In this document: piece by piece, positions 11,090 through 20,018 of the stretch
Layout: each line of letters starts with the position of its first letter
How positions within the stretch are numbered: the first letter of the stretch is position 1
Origin: Strigamia acuminata
Taxonomy: Eukaryota > Arthropoda > Chilopoda > Geophilomorpha > Linotaeniidae
NCBI GenBank assembly: GCA_949358305.1
Contig: OX442316.1
Coordinates: forward strand, 17,546,001 to 17,610,000
DNA: 64,000 bases
Reading direction: 5' to 3'
Position numbers and translations under genes: made by a program
The notes under the pieces: generated by a model
What the model was told of the DNA's origin: nothing
Databases searched by the model: none
Seen by the model: only the letters and a program-made list of their open reading frames with translations

Positions 11090-13673
11090 CCCATAATTAA
11101 CTGTATCGTGGAAATTTGCAATTATTCTGACGCCGAGTGGTGCAGCAAATTGCCTCTTATACCCAACTGGACACTGGAAATCTGTATTAACAGTGGCAAA
11201 ACCCCCAAAAGGCAATGCGAATTGTTTTGCTAAATCGTTGTCAGTGCTACTAATGCAAAGTGTCCATCTGTCTAGACTTAGATCTAAAGGTGTATAAAAC
11301 TGTGGACAAGTTTTCTTCTTTGTATGAATATTATTTGCATAAGTGGAATAAAATCCGCCAAATAAGTAACCTGGTTCAACCGTCTCATTTGCCAATGCCA
11401 TACATGACACTAAACTCCACGTGTGGTAGTCATTGTCGCCAGAGTATTGGTGGTAGGAATAAAAGACTTGGGGTTCGAAGCTTTTCGGACAAGAAAACGC
11501 CCCTGTAAGCGGATTTTTCACTCCCTTATCGTCGTCTGTTGAAACGTGTGGATAACGACTGAACAAACAATAAGCTCCGCCAAAGGTGTAGGCGGAAACT
11601 AGAGATTTGCTGGAACAGGAACCATCGTCTAAATTTGCGGCGAAGTCGAAATTGCTCGATTTTGGTCGAGTGCAGCCACGATGAATAATCCGTCTGCAAA
11701 ACAGATATGTTTTTTATTCTTATTCAATTGGAGAAAAGAGAAAAATGCACAACTCGTAAGTTGTTCGTTTTTTTCTTTTTATTTGTATTTATATTTGTTT
11801 CTTATTTAATTATTTTAATAGAAATTGACTTTAAAATGGAAAATACGAGAATCTCATATTTTCTCGTGTACTGCGAGATGTACTGCAAAATCCCGGTACC
11901 GCAGTACTTTTGTATCGACTGAATTTCTTGTGTACTGGCAGGGCCGGCGCGAGGGGTGAGACAGTGAGGCGGTCGCCTCAGGCGGCATATTTCTAGGGGC
12001 GGCATCTGTGGGCGCACACAAAAATTTTTACTGTTCAAAAGGGTGGTATATGCCTTGCTTGCCTCAGGTGGAAATGTGTTGCACCGGCCCTGTGTACTGG
12101 TACCGCGATACAATTCTAAGGACCCAAATTACCATGTATTGTATACTCAAAACCATCCCAACGTTGATCTAATTCACTGGTGTAGTGGCACAAAAAAGTA
12201 GTCCAAAACACCAGAATTGTAATCGAACTCCAGACATTGTGCTCGATTACCAAAATTGTCAAAGGTGATGCTTTGACACAGAACTACTTTTCCGCGTAGT
12301 AGAACACAGTACACAGTTAGGCGTAAACCGGCTGAAATAGATGAACGTTGGGGTGGTTTTGAGTATGGTACTGGTACTATGGTATTTTCTCCTGGATCAG
12401 TGCAATGTACCGTGTACCAGTACTGCGGTAAACTTTGGGTGTGCCAAACCCAAAGCTGCAACTTACGTGTAATAATATTGAATAACGTCGCTAAGCATTT
12501 GTCTCGCGTTGACGAGCATTGCAGGGGAGGCTTTAGGAAAGTTTGACGAAGTGACCAAACTGGATAACTCCTCGCCGGATCTGTCAATTGCTACCACACA
12601 TTCTAAAGTCGCATTTGCTGCCCAATTGAGCCCATTAGAAAACCGAATCTTTTTGGTCAGTGTGGCTTCTTTATATTCACTCAACAACGAAGAATCGAGA
12701 TTTTGTTGCTGATCTTCCAATGAAAAGCCAGTGTCGAGAAGAGAGAGTTTCGATGCTGATAAAATTAGGCTTTCATCATTCCCGTGTTTTTTTAGAAAAT
12801 CCCTTTTTAAATAATCTTCCATGGCAAAAACGGTTCCAACATCCACACTGTTTGTGTAATGAGTACCGAAATCAATGAGAATCATTTCGGTAAGGAATCT
12901 GGCTAGTCGAGTGTCGTTTTTGAGGAGAGCTGTGATTACCTGCTGAAATTGTTCTTTCACGGCTTCACTCATTGTAGCGTCTGATGTCAAGTTTACGCGA
13001 TAAATGACTCTCCTGATCTGACTTCTGCAGGTGAAGGCTTCGTTTTTAACTTGGAGACTTTTCATTCGCCGGTAGTCGTCGGAATAAGAGTAGTAGAGCG
13101 GCAGGAATTGCTCCGGCCAAATGTCAGTGGCCACTTTGAAACCGGCGGATGAAATTGCGGTGTAATTCAACCAGTGTTCGAATATGTTCGCTTCGATGGT
13201 CTTTTCCTGGATGTCTAGGGGTACCGCAACAGTGTTGTCTGGGATCTGGAATTTTCCATCGCTCGTTAATTTGCATTGATTGTAGGTCCATTTCATCATC
13301 TGTTTGGTGAAATTGTCGGTGAGTGCGTTCCATCCAAGACCAGGTAAAATTGTCAATTTCTCAACGCGTGGGCAAGGTTTCCGTTCAGAATTACTAATAA
13401 TCGAAACTGAAAAAGTAATGCAGAAGTATGAGTTGATTGGAAAAATAAAATAGAAGAAATAAAATAAAAATAAAAATTACAGTCGAGCCTCGTTATAACG
13501 AATCGAAAGTGACCCGAGAGATTGGTTCGTTATATCAAAATTTTGTACCGACCAACCAAACTAAGCAACTGCGTTATAACGAGGTTAGACGAAAAAGGAT
13601 AAAAACCTTCGGTTGCTGCAGCGAAGCCGAACAATAGCCGCAGTGACGTAATGAAAAAGAAGTTGAAAAACAT
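11078..13673 (-). CDS. MPEG1 (perforin-2)-like protein A, last exon interrupted by an LTR element
   Basis: Three coding exons: signal exon 13607-13673, MACPF exon 12467-13406 (phase 1 join), and P2-region exon from 11693 down (phase 2 join). Without the retrotransposon the last exon would continue at 8365 and end at 8295; the total is then 1677 nt (558 aa), in frame. As it stands the frame enters the LTR and stops at 11078, replacing about 21 C-terminal residues with three. The MACPF domain keeps the family signature as FGTHYTNSVDVG, with Phe where paralogues have Tyr. MPEG1 proteins are pore-forming innate immune effectors. No C-terminal membrane helix is seen, so a secreted form is inferred. 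The signal exon is of PLC-X type; the family's own leader has lost its ATG (about 13407-13442). Confidence 0.8.
11939..12092. mobile_element. hAT-type MITE with 8-bp target duplication
   Basis: The left end CAGGGCCGGCGCGAGG and the right end TTGCACCGGCCCTG form imperfect terminal inverted repeats. The octamer TGTACTGG flanks the element on both sides (11931-11938 and 12093-12100). An 8-bp duplication and CAGGG-type ends are diagnostic of hAT transposons. At 154 bp without an ORF it is non-autonomous. Confidence 0.88.
12179..12330 (-). mobile_element. Possible tRNA-derived SINE fragment
   Basis: On the minus strand the piece reads GGTAATCGAGCACAATGTC followed by GGAGTTCGATTACAATTC, which resembles the A-box to B-box spacing and the TTCGA loop of a tRNA-derived SINE head. 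A tail of unrelated sequence follows. Only one copy is in the window, so the family cannot be confirmed. Confidence 0.3.
13480..13591. mobile_element. Small pogo/mariner-type MITE in the leader intron of MPEG1-like A
   Basis: The left end CAGTCGAGCCTCGTTATAAC (13480) recurs inverted at the right end as GTTATAACGAGGTTAGAC (about 13573-13590). A TA precedes the left end. The 112 bp contain no ORF. Ends with CTCGTTATAACG are typical of pogo-like MITEs. It makes up more than half of the intron that joins the borrowed signal exon to the MACPF exon. Confidence 0.7.
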
Positions 13674-14470
13674 GTTTCTGCAAGATAAAAAGTCTGTGAA
13701 CCGAGTCCACTTTTATATAAGAGTGAATTTTTTCTCTTTTTTTTGGAGAAATTTATTTATTTTTGGAATAAAAGACTGCAAATAAAGCAATTTAGGGTCA
13801 TAAATGTGGATTAAATCAATGCCAATATCTGTTAAATTGGGATTTAAACAACTTACCAAACTGTTTGACTTGTGAATATGAAATTTCACATTGAAATTAT
13901 CATTTTTTTGATTATTTCAATATTTTTGAGGTGATTTAACAGATGAACTCACCGGAAATTGGTCAGAGTTGGTATCCAAATGTCAGAATGGGTCGAATTA
14001 AGCGTTTAAATATCCACACATCCGATTAAACAAAATATGAAAAGGTGTTTAAATAAAAATAAATATACCGTACTGCCTCGATTTAACGCCGGGGCGTTTA
14101 TTTACTTTTCCAAGTCGACCCCTCCGGCGATTATTCAAAGCCCGGCGATTATTCGCGCCGGGCGTCTAACGAAAAAAAAAGGTTTTTTTACTGCCGCCAC
14201 CCAATCATTTACGTTAAATTACCGTATATTCGTCTAAAAAACGTTTAAAACCGGCGTTTAAACAAACCCGGCGTTTATTTAAGGCCGGCGTTTATTGCCT
14301 TTTCGTTCTGAGTTTGCCCGGCGTTTAATCAGGAGCCGGCGTTTAGATACGACCGGCGTTAAATCAAGGCAGTACGGTAAGTGGCGAACAAGTAATTTAT
14401 AATTTTGAATTGTACGAAGCAGCTTGGTAATTATTTGGCAAGTGGAAATTCCTGCTCGAGTTACACACAT
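13607..14470 (-). promoter_or_regulatory. Leader cassette copy 2: signal exon, 5'UTR exon and promoter of MPEG1-like A
   Basis: The signal exon (13607-13673, 67 nt, the same length as in PLC-X gene 1) encodes MFFNFFFITSL and ends in phase 1. Upstream come the same CTTGCAG acceptor, the same GTGAGTT donor at about 13946-13952 and the same GATATTTAAACGC-like box near 14005. The cassette is interrupted by a Tc1/mariner-type MITE (14068-14377), and its far end resumes at about 14380-14470 (AAGTAATTTATA, CTGCTCGAGTTACACAC). Confidence 0.65.
14068..14377. mobile_element. Tc1/mariner-type MITE with GCCGGCGTTTA repeats
   Basis: The ends CCGTACTGCCTCGATTTAAC and the inverted GTTAAATCAAGGCAGTACGG are nearly perfect inverted repeats, each next to TA. 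The 310-bp interior is itself built of short repeats of CGGCG(T/A)TTA in both orientations. There is no transposase ORF. It splits the promoter side of leader cassette 2. Confidence 0.85.
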
Positions 14471-14859
14471 ACCAGCAATTTATGTTGATTCAAAATTTCA
14501 TGTATACCCCGGTATTTATTTTGAATTACAAAAATTTCGTAGGTCAAATTAATTATTAATCTTTCACGGTGCACCAGCATATCCATACTTGGGTGTATGT
14601 CTTCTTGAATAGAAAAACATTTTTGGGTTTGCTTTCTTTTGCTGTAAATTTCTGATTTTGTTTGAATGATGATAAAGTTTGTTTGTAAAAAAATTTAGGG
14701 TGTTTTGTGCAGTATTCATTTGTTTATTCGATGTTAACATTTCTGCCCCTTAGAAATCCCAGCTTAACTTTACGTCGGCTTTTCCAAATTTTATAAAAGC
14801 GCTTCTATTTAGTACTTTTTTTAAATATTTTTTGTAGTATTTCCAAGTTTTGGCAGCAG
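14471..14859. other. AT-rich spacer, nothing recognised
   Basis: No convincing ORF, exon border or repeat family was found in this stretch between leader cassette 2 and the hAT-type element. Confidence 0.5.
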
Positions 14860-14867
14860 TCGTCATG

Positions 14868-15114
14868 CAGGGCTGGACTGGGTACAAATCTGGATGGGTC
14901 GGGCCACAGGCCACCGGCAGGCCCACCTTTACCATTGGGCTAACTGGGCTGCAGCCCAGGGGCGCCGGGCACAGGGGGTCGATGGGCACAGAAGGGCGCC
15001 CGGCACAGAAAAGTGGTGGGCAAGGGACACCTGAGTTTTATTAACCCAGGGCGCTGAAAAGTGTAAAGACGGCCCTGGCCACCGGGAAATTTCCGGTAGC
15101 CCGCTGGGCCAGTG
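14868..15114. mobile_element. hAT-type non-autonomous element with TCGTCATG duplication
   Basis: The element begins CAGGGCTGGACTGG and ends GCTGGGCCAGTG, imperfect inverted ends with the hAT-like CAG start. The octamer TCGTCATG flanks it exactly (14860-14867 and 15115-15122). The interior is G+C-rich with several GGGCGCC / GGGCAC pieces and no ORF, possibly a nested older insertion. Confidence 0.75.
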
Positions 15115-15139
15115 TCGTCATGACATGGGTACCCGTTCC

Positions 15140-15620
15140 ATCGGCGAATCACCTAATGGCGAATTTTGAAAATTCGCCATTGGAAAGGTATTTTGACATT
15201 CCAATGGCGAATCTGGGCAAATTCGCCATTGGAAACGTGTGTATTGAAATTCGCTATTGGAAACGTTATTTGCGTTTCCAATGGCGAATCTGTGGGCGTC
15301 AACTACCGCGACTCCCAATTCCTAAAAAGGGCTAACAAGGGGGGGCTGCGCCCCCCCTTGACCCCCCGCGAACCTAACCTTACTGGTTTTTTGATCCAAA
15401 ACCATTTTTTTGCGTTGGCTTGTCGCTGCAGATTCATGACGCGCTCCTGTGGCTAATTTCTACTAATTCGCCATTAGAAGGTCCAAATTCGTTCCCAATG
15501 GCGAATTGGGAGAAATTTGCCATTGGGACTGCTTTTGGACGGAATAAGGTCGAAATTCGCCATTCGTCCGAATGGCCAGATTCGCCCTTAGACGATTCGC
15601 CGTTGGAACGGCACCCCCAT
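15140..15620. repeat. Array of palindromic TTCGCCATTGGAA / TTCCAATGGCGAA motifs
   Basis: Two clusters (about 15155-15290 and 15455-15612) contain the 13-mer TTCGCCATTGGAA and its inverse about ten times, with one or two changes per copy and irregular spacing. Between them lies a strong hairpin, AAGGGGGGGCTGCGCCCCCCCTT split around CTGCG (about 15338-15361). No coding exon is supported here. The structure would form many alternative cruciforms. I do not recognise a named family. Confidence 0.75.
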
Positions 15621-15639
15621 GACATATGTGGTCGCATGT

Positions 15640-15770
15640 GAACTTGTGGTCAGGTTAAAGTTGTGAGGTTTTTCAACAGTTGGAGTTGGCACCGGTCACT
15701 ATTTTCGTTGCCAGCACTGGTTTACATTTATGCCAAAAAGATTGTCGTCTTAAGACGTGGTTGTACGTCA
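15640..15770. repeat. Diverged interspersed repeat R, copy 1
   Basis: The stretch with CAACAGTTGGAGTTGGCA, TTTCGTTGCCAGCACTGGTT and GACGTGGTTGTACGTC matches, with scattered differences, the stretch at about 22490-22620. The function and family are unknown. Confidence 0.6.
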
Positions 15771-15916
15771 AAAAATGCAATTTATCTAATAATTTTCAGG
15801 CTAAAAACATTACTTGCACAATATTTAATCTACACACGTTTTAAGTTATACATTATTGTTTATTTTGAACAACAAGAGTACATTTTTAATGTAGTTTTCA
15901 TACGACTCTTTGCATC

Positions 15917-18900
15917 TCAAATTGCCTCTGGAAATCGGTTAAGCGAAGGCACAACGTCCATATTTTTCACACTTTCTTCTTGGAGACAGTAATATGTTTT
16001 ACCATAATTAGTTCTATCAACTTTAGGCCCTGATACAATCATTCTGACGCCAAACGGTGCAGCAAGATGCCTCTTATAACCGCTTGGGCATTGGAATTCT
16101 GTGTCAACAGTGGCAAAACCTCCAAAAGGCAATGCGTATTGTTTTGCTAAATCGTTGTCGCTGCTACTAACGCAAATTTTCCATCCCTCTAAACTTAGAT
16201 CTAAAGCAGTGTAAAACTCTGGACAACTTTTCTTTTTTGTGTGAATATTGTTTGCATAAGCGTTAAAAAATCCGCCAAACATGTAACTTGGTCCAACCGA
16301 GTTATTCGCCAACGACAGGCAAGAAACTAAACTCCAAACATAGTAATTACTTGCTTCGTAGTATTGGTGGACGGAATAAAAAACTTGTGGTTCAAAGTTT
16401 GTTGGACAGGAATAGGTGTCCGTAAGTGGATTTTTTATACTGAGTCTGTCATTTGTTTTAATATTCGGATAGTGTTTATATACGGCGTAAGCTCCGCCGA
16501 AGACATAACTGGGGCCTGTGGATTTACTTGATTTACAAGAACCATCGTCCAAATTTGCAATGTAGTCGAAATTGCTCGAGTTTGGATCGGTGCAGCCGCG
16601 ATGAATGTTCCGTCTGGAAAACAGATGTTACGAGTTATTTTTTTTATTCAGTCGGAATAAAGGAAAGAAAACAAGTAAATATAAAAAACAATAGGTGCGT
16701 TCAATTCTAAATGGTTTTCGTCGTTTTCCTCGTTTTCGCCGTTTTCCCACACCGGATGTAGACGCATTTGACGTCACAATTTGGAAATCAGTTTTCCTGA
16801 AAACCGTTTTCATGAAAACCAGAAAATCGTGGTTTTCAAATCGTTTTCCCGAGCCGCCATTTTGTAATCGAATAAGATCGGCCAATTTTCGGGCGCATTT
16901 GCGCGTCGAATGCGGCCAAATTTTCGGCCGCATTTGCGCGATTGAAAGCTGCCGATTTTGGCCGGATCTGTGCTCAATGTTCAAAACCGTTTTCATTGTT
17001 TTCGGAAAACGTTGAAAAACGGTTTTTGAAAGCTATTTTAGAATTGAATGCACCTATTGTTTTTGGGAAAAGGCTTTTAAATTGGTTTTTCAAATTGCCG
17101 CCAGAGTGTGCTGCTACTGCAGATTTTGATTTGTTTTTGTCCAAATTACACAAACCGGAAGTTGAAACACACAAATGTTCAAGTCAAGTTAAATAAAGCC
17201 TTTAAAAATGAACAACTTACGTGTAATATTCTTTAATAACCTCGTCAATTATTTCTCTCGCGTTGATGAGAATTTCAGACGACGTTTCAGGGAATTTGGA
17301 AGAAGTGACCAAACTGGTCAACACATCGCCGGATCTGTCAATCGCTGCCAGACATTCTGAGGTCGCATCTTCGTCCCAATTCAGTCCACTAGAAAACCGA
17401 TTCTTTTTGGTCAATGTAGCTTCTTTATATTCACTCAATAATGACGAATCGAGATGTTGCTGATCTTCCAATGAAAAGCTAGTGTCATACTCGAGAAGAG
17501 ATAGTTTCGATGCCGACAAAATTTTGCTTTTGTCATCGACGTGTTTTGTTAAGAAATCGTTCTTTAAATGATGTTCCATGGCGTAAACCATTCCGACGTC
17601 CACACTTTTCGTGTAATGAGTGCCGTAATCACTTACAATCATTTCGGTGAGGACTCTGGCTAGTCGAGTGTCGTTTTTCACGAGAGCTGTGATTACTTGC
17701 TGAAATTTTTCCTCGACGGCTGCATTCATTGTAGCGTCTGATGTCGATTTTACGCGATAAATGACTCTCCTGATCTGACTTCTGCAGGTGAAGGTTTCGT
17801 TTTTAACTTGTAGACTTTTCATTCGCTGGTATTCGTCGGAAAATGAGAAATAGAGCGGCAGGAATTGCTCCGGCCAGATGTCAGTGGCCACTTTGAAACC
17901 GGCGGATGAAAGTGCGGTGTAATTCGACCAGTTTTCGAATATCTCCGCTTCGATTTGCTTCTTTTCGATTTCTACTGCAACTGCAACAGTGTTGTCGGGA
18001 ATCAAGAATTTTCCATCACTCGTTAATTTGCATTGATGGTAGGTCCATTTCATCATCTGTTTGGTGTCATTGTTGGTTAGTCCGTCCCATCCAAAACCAG
18101 GCAGAATTCGCAATTTCTCAACGTCTGGGCAAGGTTTATGTTTAGTACTACTAATAGTCGTAACTGTAAAAGTAATGCAAAATTACGAGTTTCTGATGGA
18201 AAACATTTTGCGAGTGTAATCGAAGAAGGTGAAAGTGATTTATGGAAGCTTGCACTTGTGTATACCGTATTTTACCGAATAAGAGTCGCCCTCGAATTGT
18301 AGCCGCCCTCGAATAGTAGCCGCGGCCGAGATAGGCGACTTGATATAAGAGCCGCCCTCGAATAGCAGCCGCGGCTATATACGTTTAATGAACGTAATAG
18401 TTAGATATTGGCCACTATTTAAAATAAGAGCCGCCCCCGAATTGGAGCCGCCCCCGAATTAAAGCCGCAGCTCAAAGTGGCAGTTTTGAATAAGAGCCGC
18501 GGCTCTTATTTGGTAAAATACGGTAGCTTATATAAACAGGGTGTTTCAGAATTCATGTTACACAGAAATATGGAGTATAGAGGGGGACCAGGAGATCACG
18601 TTTCCACTAATCAAAAATTCCAAAAAAAAAATATCTATTTAGTCACAGCTCCAAAAACAATGGAAGATTTCAAATATCGCGCGTCACGCATATCGCCATG
18701 TTTGCCAGGTTAAAGCGCAATTCTCAAATAAAAACACAAACTGATCATTTTAATGTGGGCGATATGCGTGAAGCGCGATTTTGAAATTGTCCATTGTTTT
18801 TGGGGCTGCGACTAAGTGGGAAATTTTTTTTTGGAATTTTTTATTAGTGGAAACGTGATCTTCTGGTCCCCCTCTATAACCCCTATTTCTGTGTAACATG

Positions 18901-19046
18901 AATTCTGAAACACCTTGTATATGCAGATAAATAATTACGAAATAATAGTACTAAATTATTATTATTAGAAATGATTAATATTAATAAAAACCTTCTGCCG
19001 CAGCGAAGCCGAACAGTGACGTAATGAAAAGGAAGTGAAGAAACAT
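15917..19046 (-). CDS. MPEG1 (perforin-2)-like protein B (complete, three coding exons)
   Basis: Exons 18992-19046 (signal peptide MFLHFLFITSLFGFAAAE), 17221-18163 (MACPF) and 15917-16613 (P2 region) join in phases 1 and 2 to give 1695 nt, 564 aa. The MACPF signature is intact (YGTHYTKSVDVG), followed by the P2 segment with NPLTDTYSCP and LPFGGFATVD. It ends PSLNRFPEAI with no transmembrane helix, so it is predicted soluble and secreted; membrane anchoring is usual for vertebrate MPEG1. The family's own leader is still recognisable upstream of the MACPF exon, with an ATG at 18206, but codon 8 is a stop (18183-18185). Splicing into an acceptor inside this dead leader restores a start through the borrowed exon. 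The intron between exons 2 and 3 carries a MITE. Confidence 0.85.
16689..17061. mobile_element. Inverted-repeat MITE (AGGTGC-TTCAA ends) in the MPEG1-like B intron
   Basis: The left end CAATAGGTGCGTTCAATTCT and the right end AGAATTGAATGCACCTATTG are nearly perfect inverted repeats. The 373-bp interior has TGACGTCA-like and CGTTTTC repeats and no ORF. A shorter relative with AGGTGCATTCAA ends lies at 23121-23215. Confidence 0.8.
18265..18523. mobile_element. Tc1/mariner-type MITE with GAGCCGCC repeats
   Basis: The ends CCGTATTTTACCGAATAAGA and (inverted) CTTATTTGGTAAAATACGG lie between TA dinucleotides at 18263-18264 and 18524-18525. The 259-bp interior repeats GAGCCGCC(C)TCGAAT several times. 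It is the third element in the window with CCGTA termini and lies in the leader intron of MPEG1-like B. Confidence 0.85.
18537..18919. repeat. Foldback (long inverted repeat) element
   Basis: Arms of roughly 150-180 bp are inverted copies. The left arm starts ACAGGGTGTTTCAGAATTCA and the right arm ends TGAATTCTGAAACACCTTGT. Shared inner blocks include GAGGGGGACCAG and ATCACGTTTCCACTAAT. The short centre is near 18700-18740. There is no coding capacity. It follows the mariner-type MITE by a dozen bases. Confidence 0.85.
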
Positions 19047-19600
19047 GATTCTGCAAGATAAAAAGTCTATGAACCGAGTGCACTTGTTTACTGGGCAAGA
19101 GGAGCTTAAATGTGTGATAAGAGAGGCAATTTTTCATTTTTTTTTACGAGAAAATGAATTTGTTTTGAATAAAAACCAGTAAATATATCACAAGGGAAAC
19201 AATTTAGGTAATAACTTTGGATTAAAGCAATGTCAACGTCTTGTAAAATGTGAATCAGACAACTTATCAAACTGTTTGACTCGTAAATAGGAAATTTCAC
19301 ATTAAAGTTATCAATTTTTTGGATTATTTCAATATTTTTTATGTGATTTAACATAAACTCACCTAAAATTTGTTGGAATTGGTGTTAAATGTCGGTATGC
19401 GTCGAATTAAGCGTTTAAATATCCATACATCTGATTGAACACAATGTGAAAACGTGAGTAAATAGAAATAAATAAAAGTGGCGAACAGACATTAATAAAG
19501 CCGCAAGTAATTCATACGTTTGAACATGCAAGAAGCAGCTAGGTAATTATTTGGCAAGTAGCTAATTCCTGCTCAAGTTAGACATGGATCAGCATTTTTT
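18992..19600 (-). promoter_or_regulatory. Leader cassette copy 3: signal exon, 5'UTR exon and promoter of MPEG1-like B
   Basis: It carries the same arrangement as copies 1 and 2: a signal exon (18992-19046, 12 nt shorter than its homologues), the CTTGCAG acceptor before the ATG, a GTGAGTT donor at about 19356-19362, and the GCGTTTAAATATCC box near 19410. It continues to the AATTCCTGCTCAAGTTA block near 19570. It is uninterrupted, like copy 1. Confidence 0.65.
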
Positions 19601-19863
19601 CTTTTAATTCTAAATTCCATATATTTATTATGAATTACAGCAACATGTAGAAAATTTACAAAAAGCATCAATTCTTTTTTGTATTTATGCAAATTGAAGA
19701 AAATGATTTTTTTCTGGTTATCGAACATTTTATTAGTAAGTAGCTGCATTCATGAAATCATTTAAACTTGCTTATATTTTTTAAACCGGTCTAAATGTAA
19801 AATTTTACATGTCATTTAGTATTTAATGAAGTAGTCAATTCCTACTCGAGTTACACAATCAGC

Positions 19864-19897
<34 letters not shown>

Positions 19898-20018
19898 TTT
19901 TTGAATGACGAAAACATGCAGATAATGTACAAAAAATGAACAAAACAAGTCAATATTTATAACAAAAAAAAATTGCAGCATTTTAGGCTTTATTTCATGC
20001 CGGGACGCTCGAATCAAA
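19601..20018. other. Spacer with a TTTA microsatellite
   Basis: This is AT-rich DNA between cassette 3 and PLC-X gene 2. A (TTTA)n run of about eight units lies at about 19865-19897. A second TACTCGAGTTACACAATCAGC block near 19843 resembles the far ends of the leader cassettes. No ORF is supported. Confidence 0.6.

Larger units (their letters stand above)
11860..12450. repeat. Composite inverted-repeat insertion in the MPEG1-like A intron
   Basis: This intron is about 770 bp, whereas the same intron in C-H is only 57-70 bp. The extra DNA has inverted parts: ATACTCAAAACCATCCCAAC at about 12144 pairs with GTTGGGGTGGTTTTGAGTAT at about 12345, and GTACTGCGGT/ACCGCAGTAC blocks occur near both ends. 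A hAT-type element (11939-12092) is nested inside, and possibly a SINE fragment. I read it as an older palindromic element with younger insertions. The outer borders are approximate. Confidence 0.5.

Noticed and set aside
12179-12330. Functional tRNA gene
   Set aside because: A B-box-like TTCGA segment exists, but no full cloverleaf or acceptor stem could be drawn; a SINE relic is the better reading.
14037-14237. ORF at the left end of the mariner-type MITE
   Set aside because: It lies inside inverted-repeat DNA made of short repeats and crosses the element border.
15120-15641. Overlapping ORFs in the palindromic array
   Set aside because: The palindromic motif gives open frames on both strands; there is no splice context or known domain.
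16628-17015. ORFs of about 105-120 codons on both strands in the MPEG1-like B intron
   Set aside because: They lie within the MITE between its inverted ends and have no family features.
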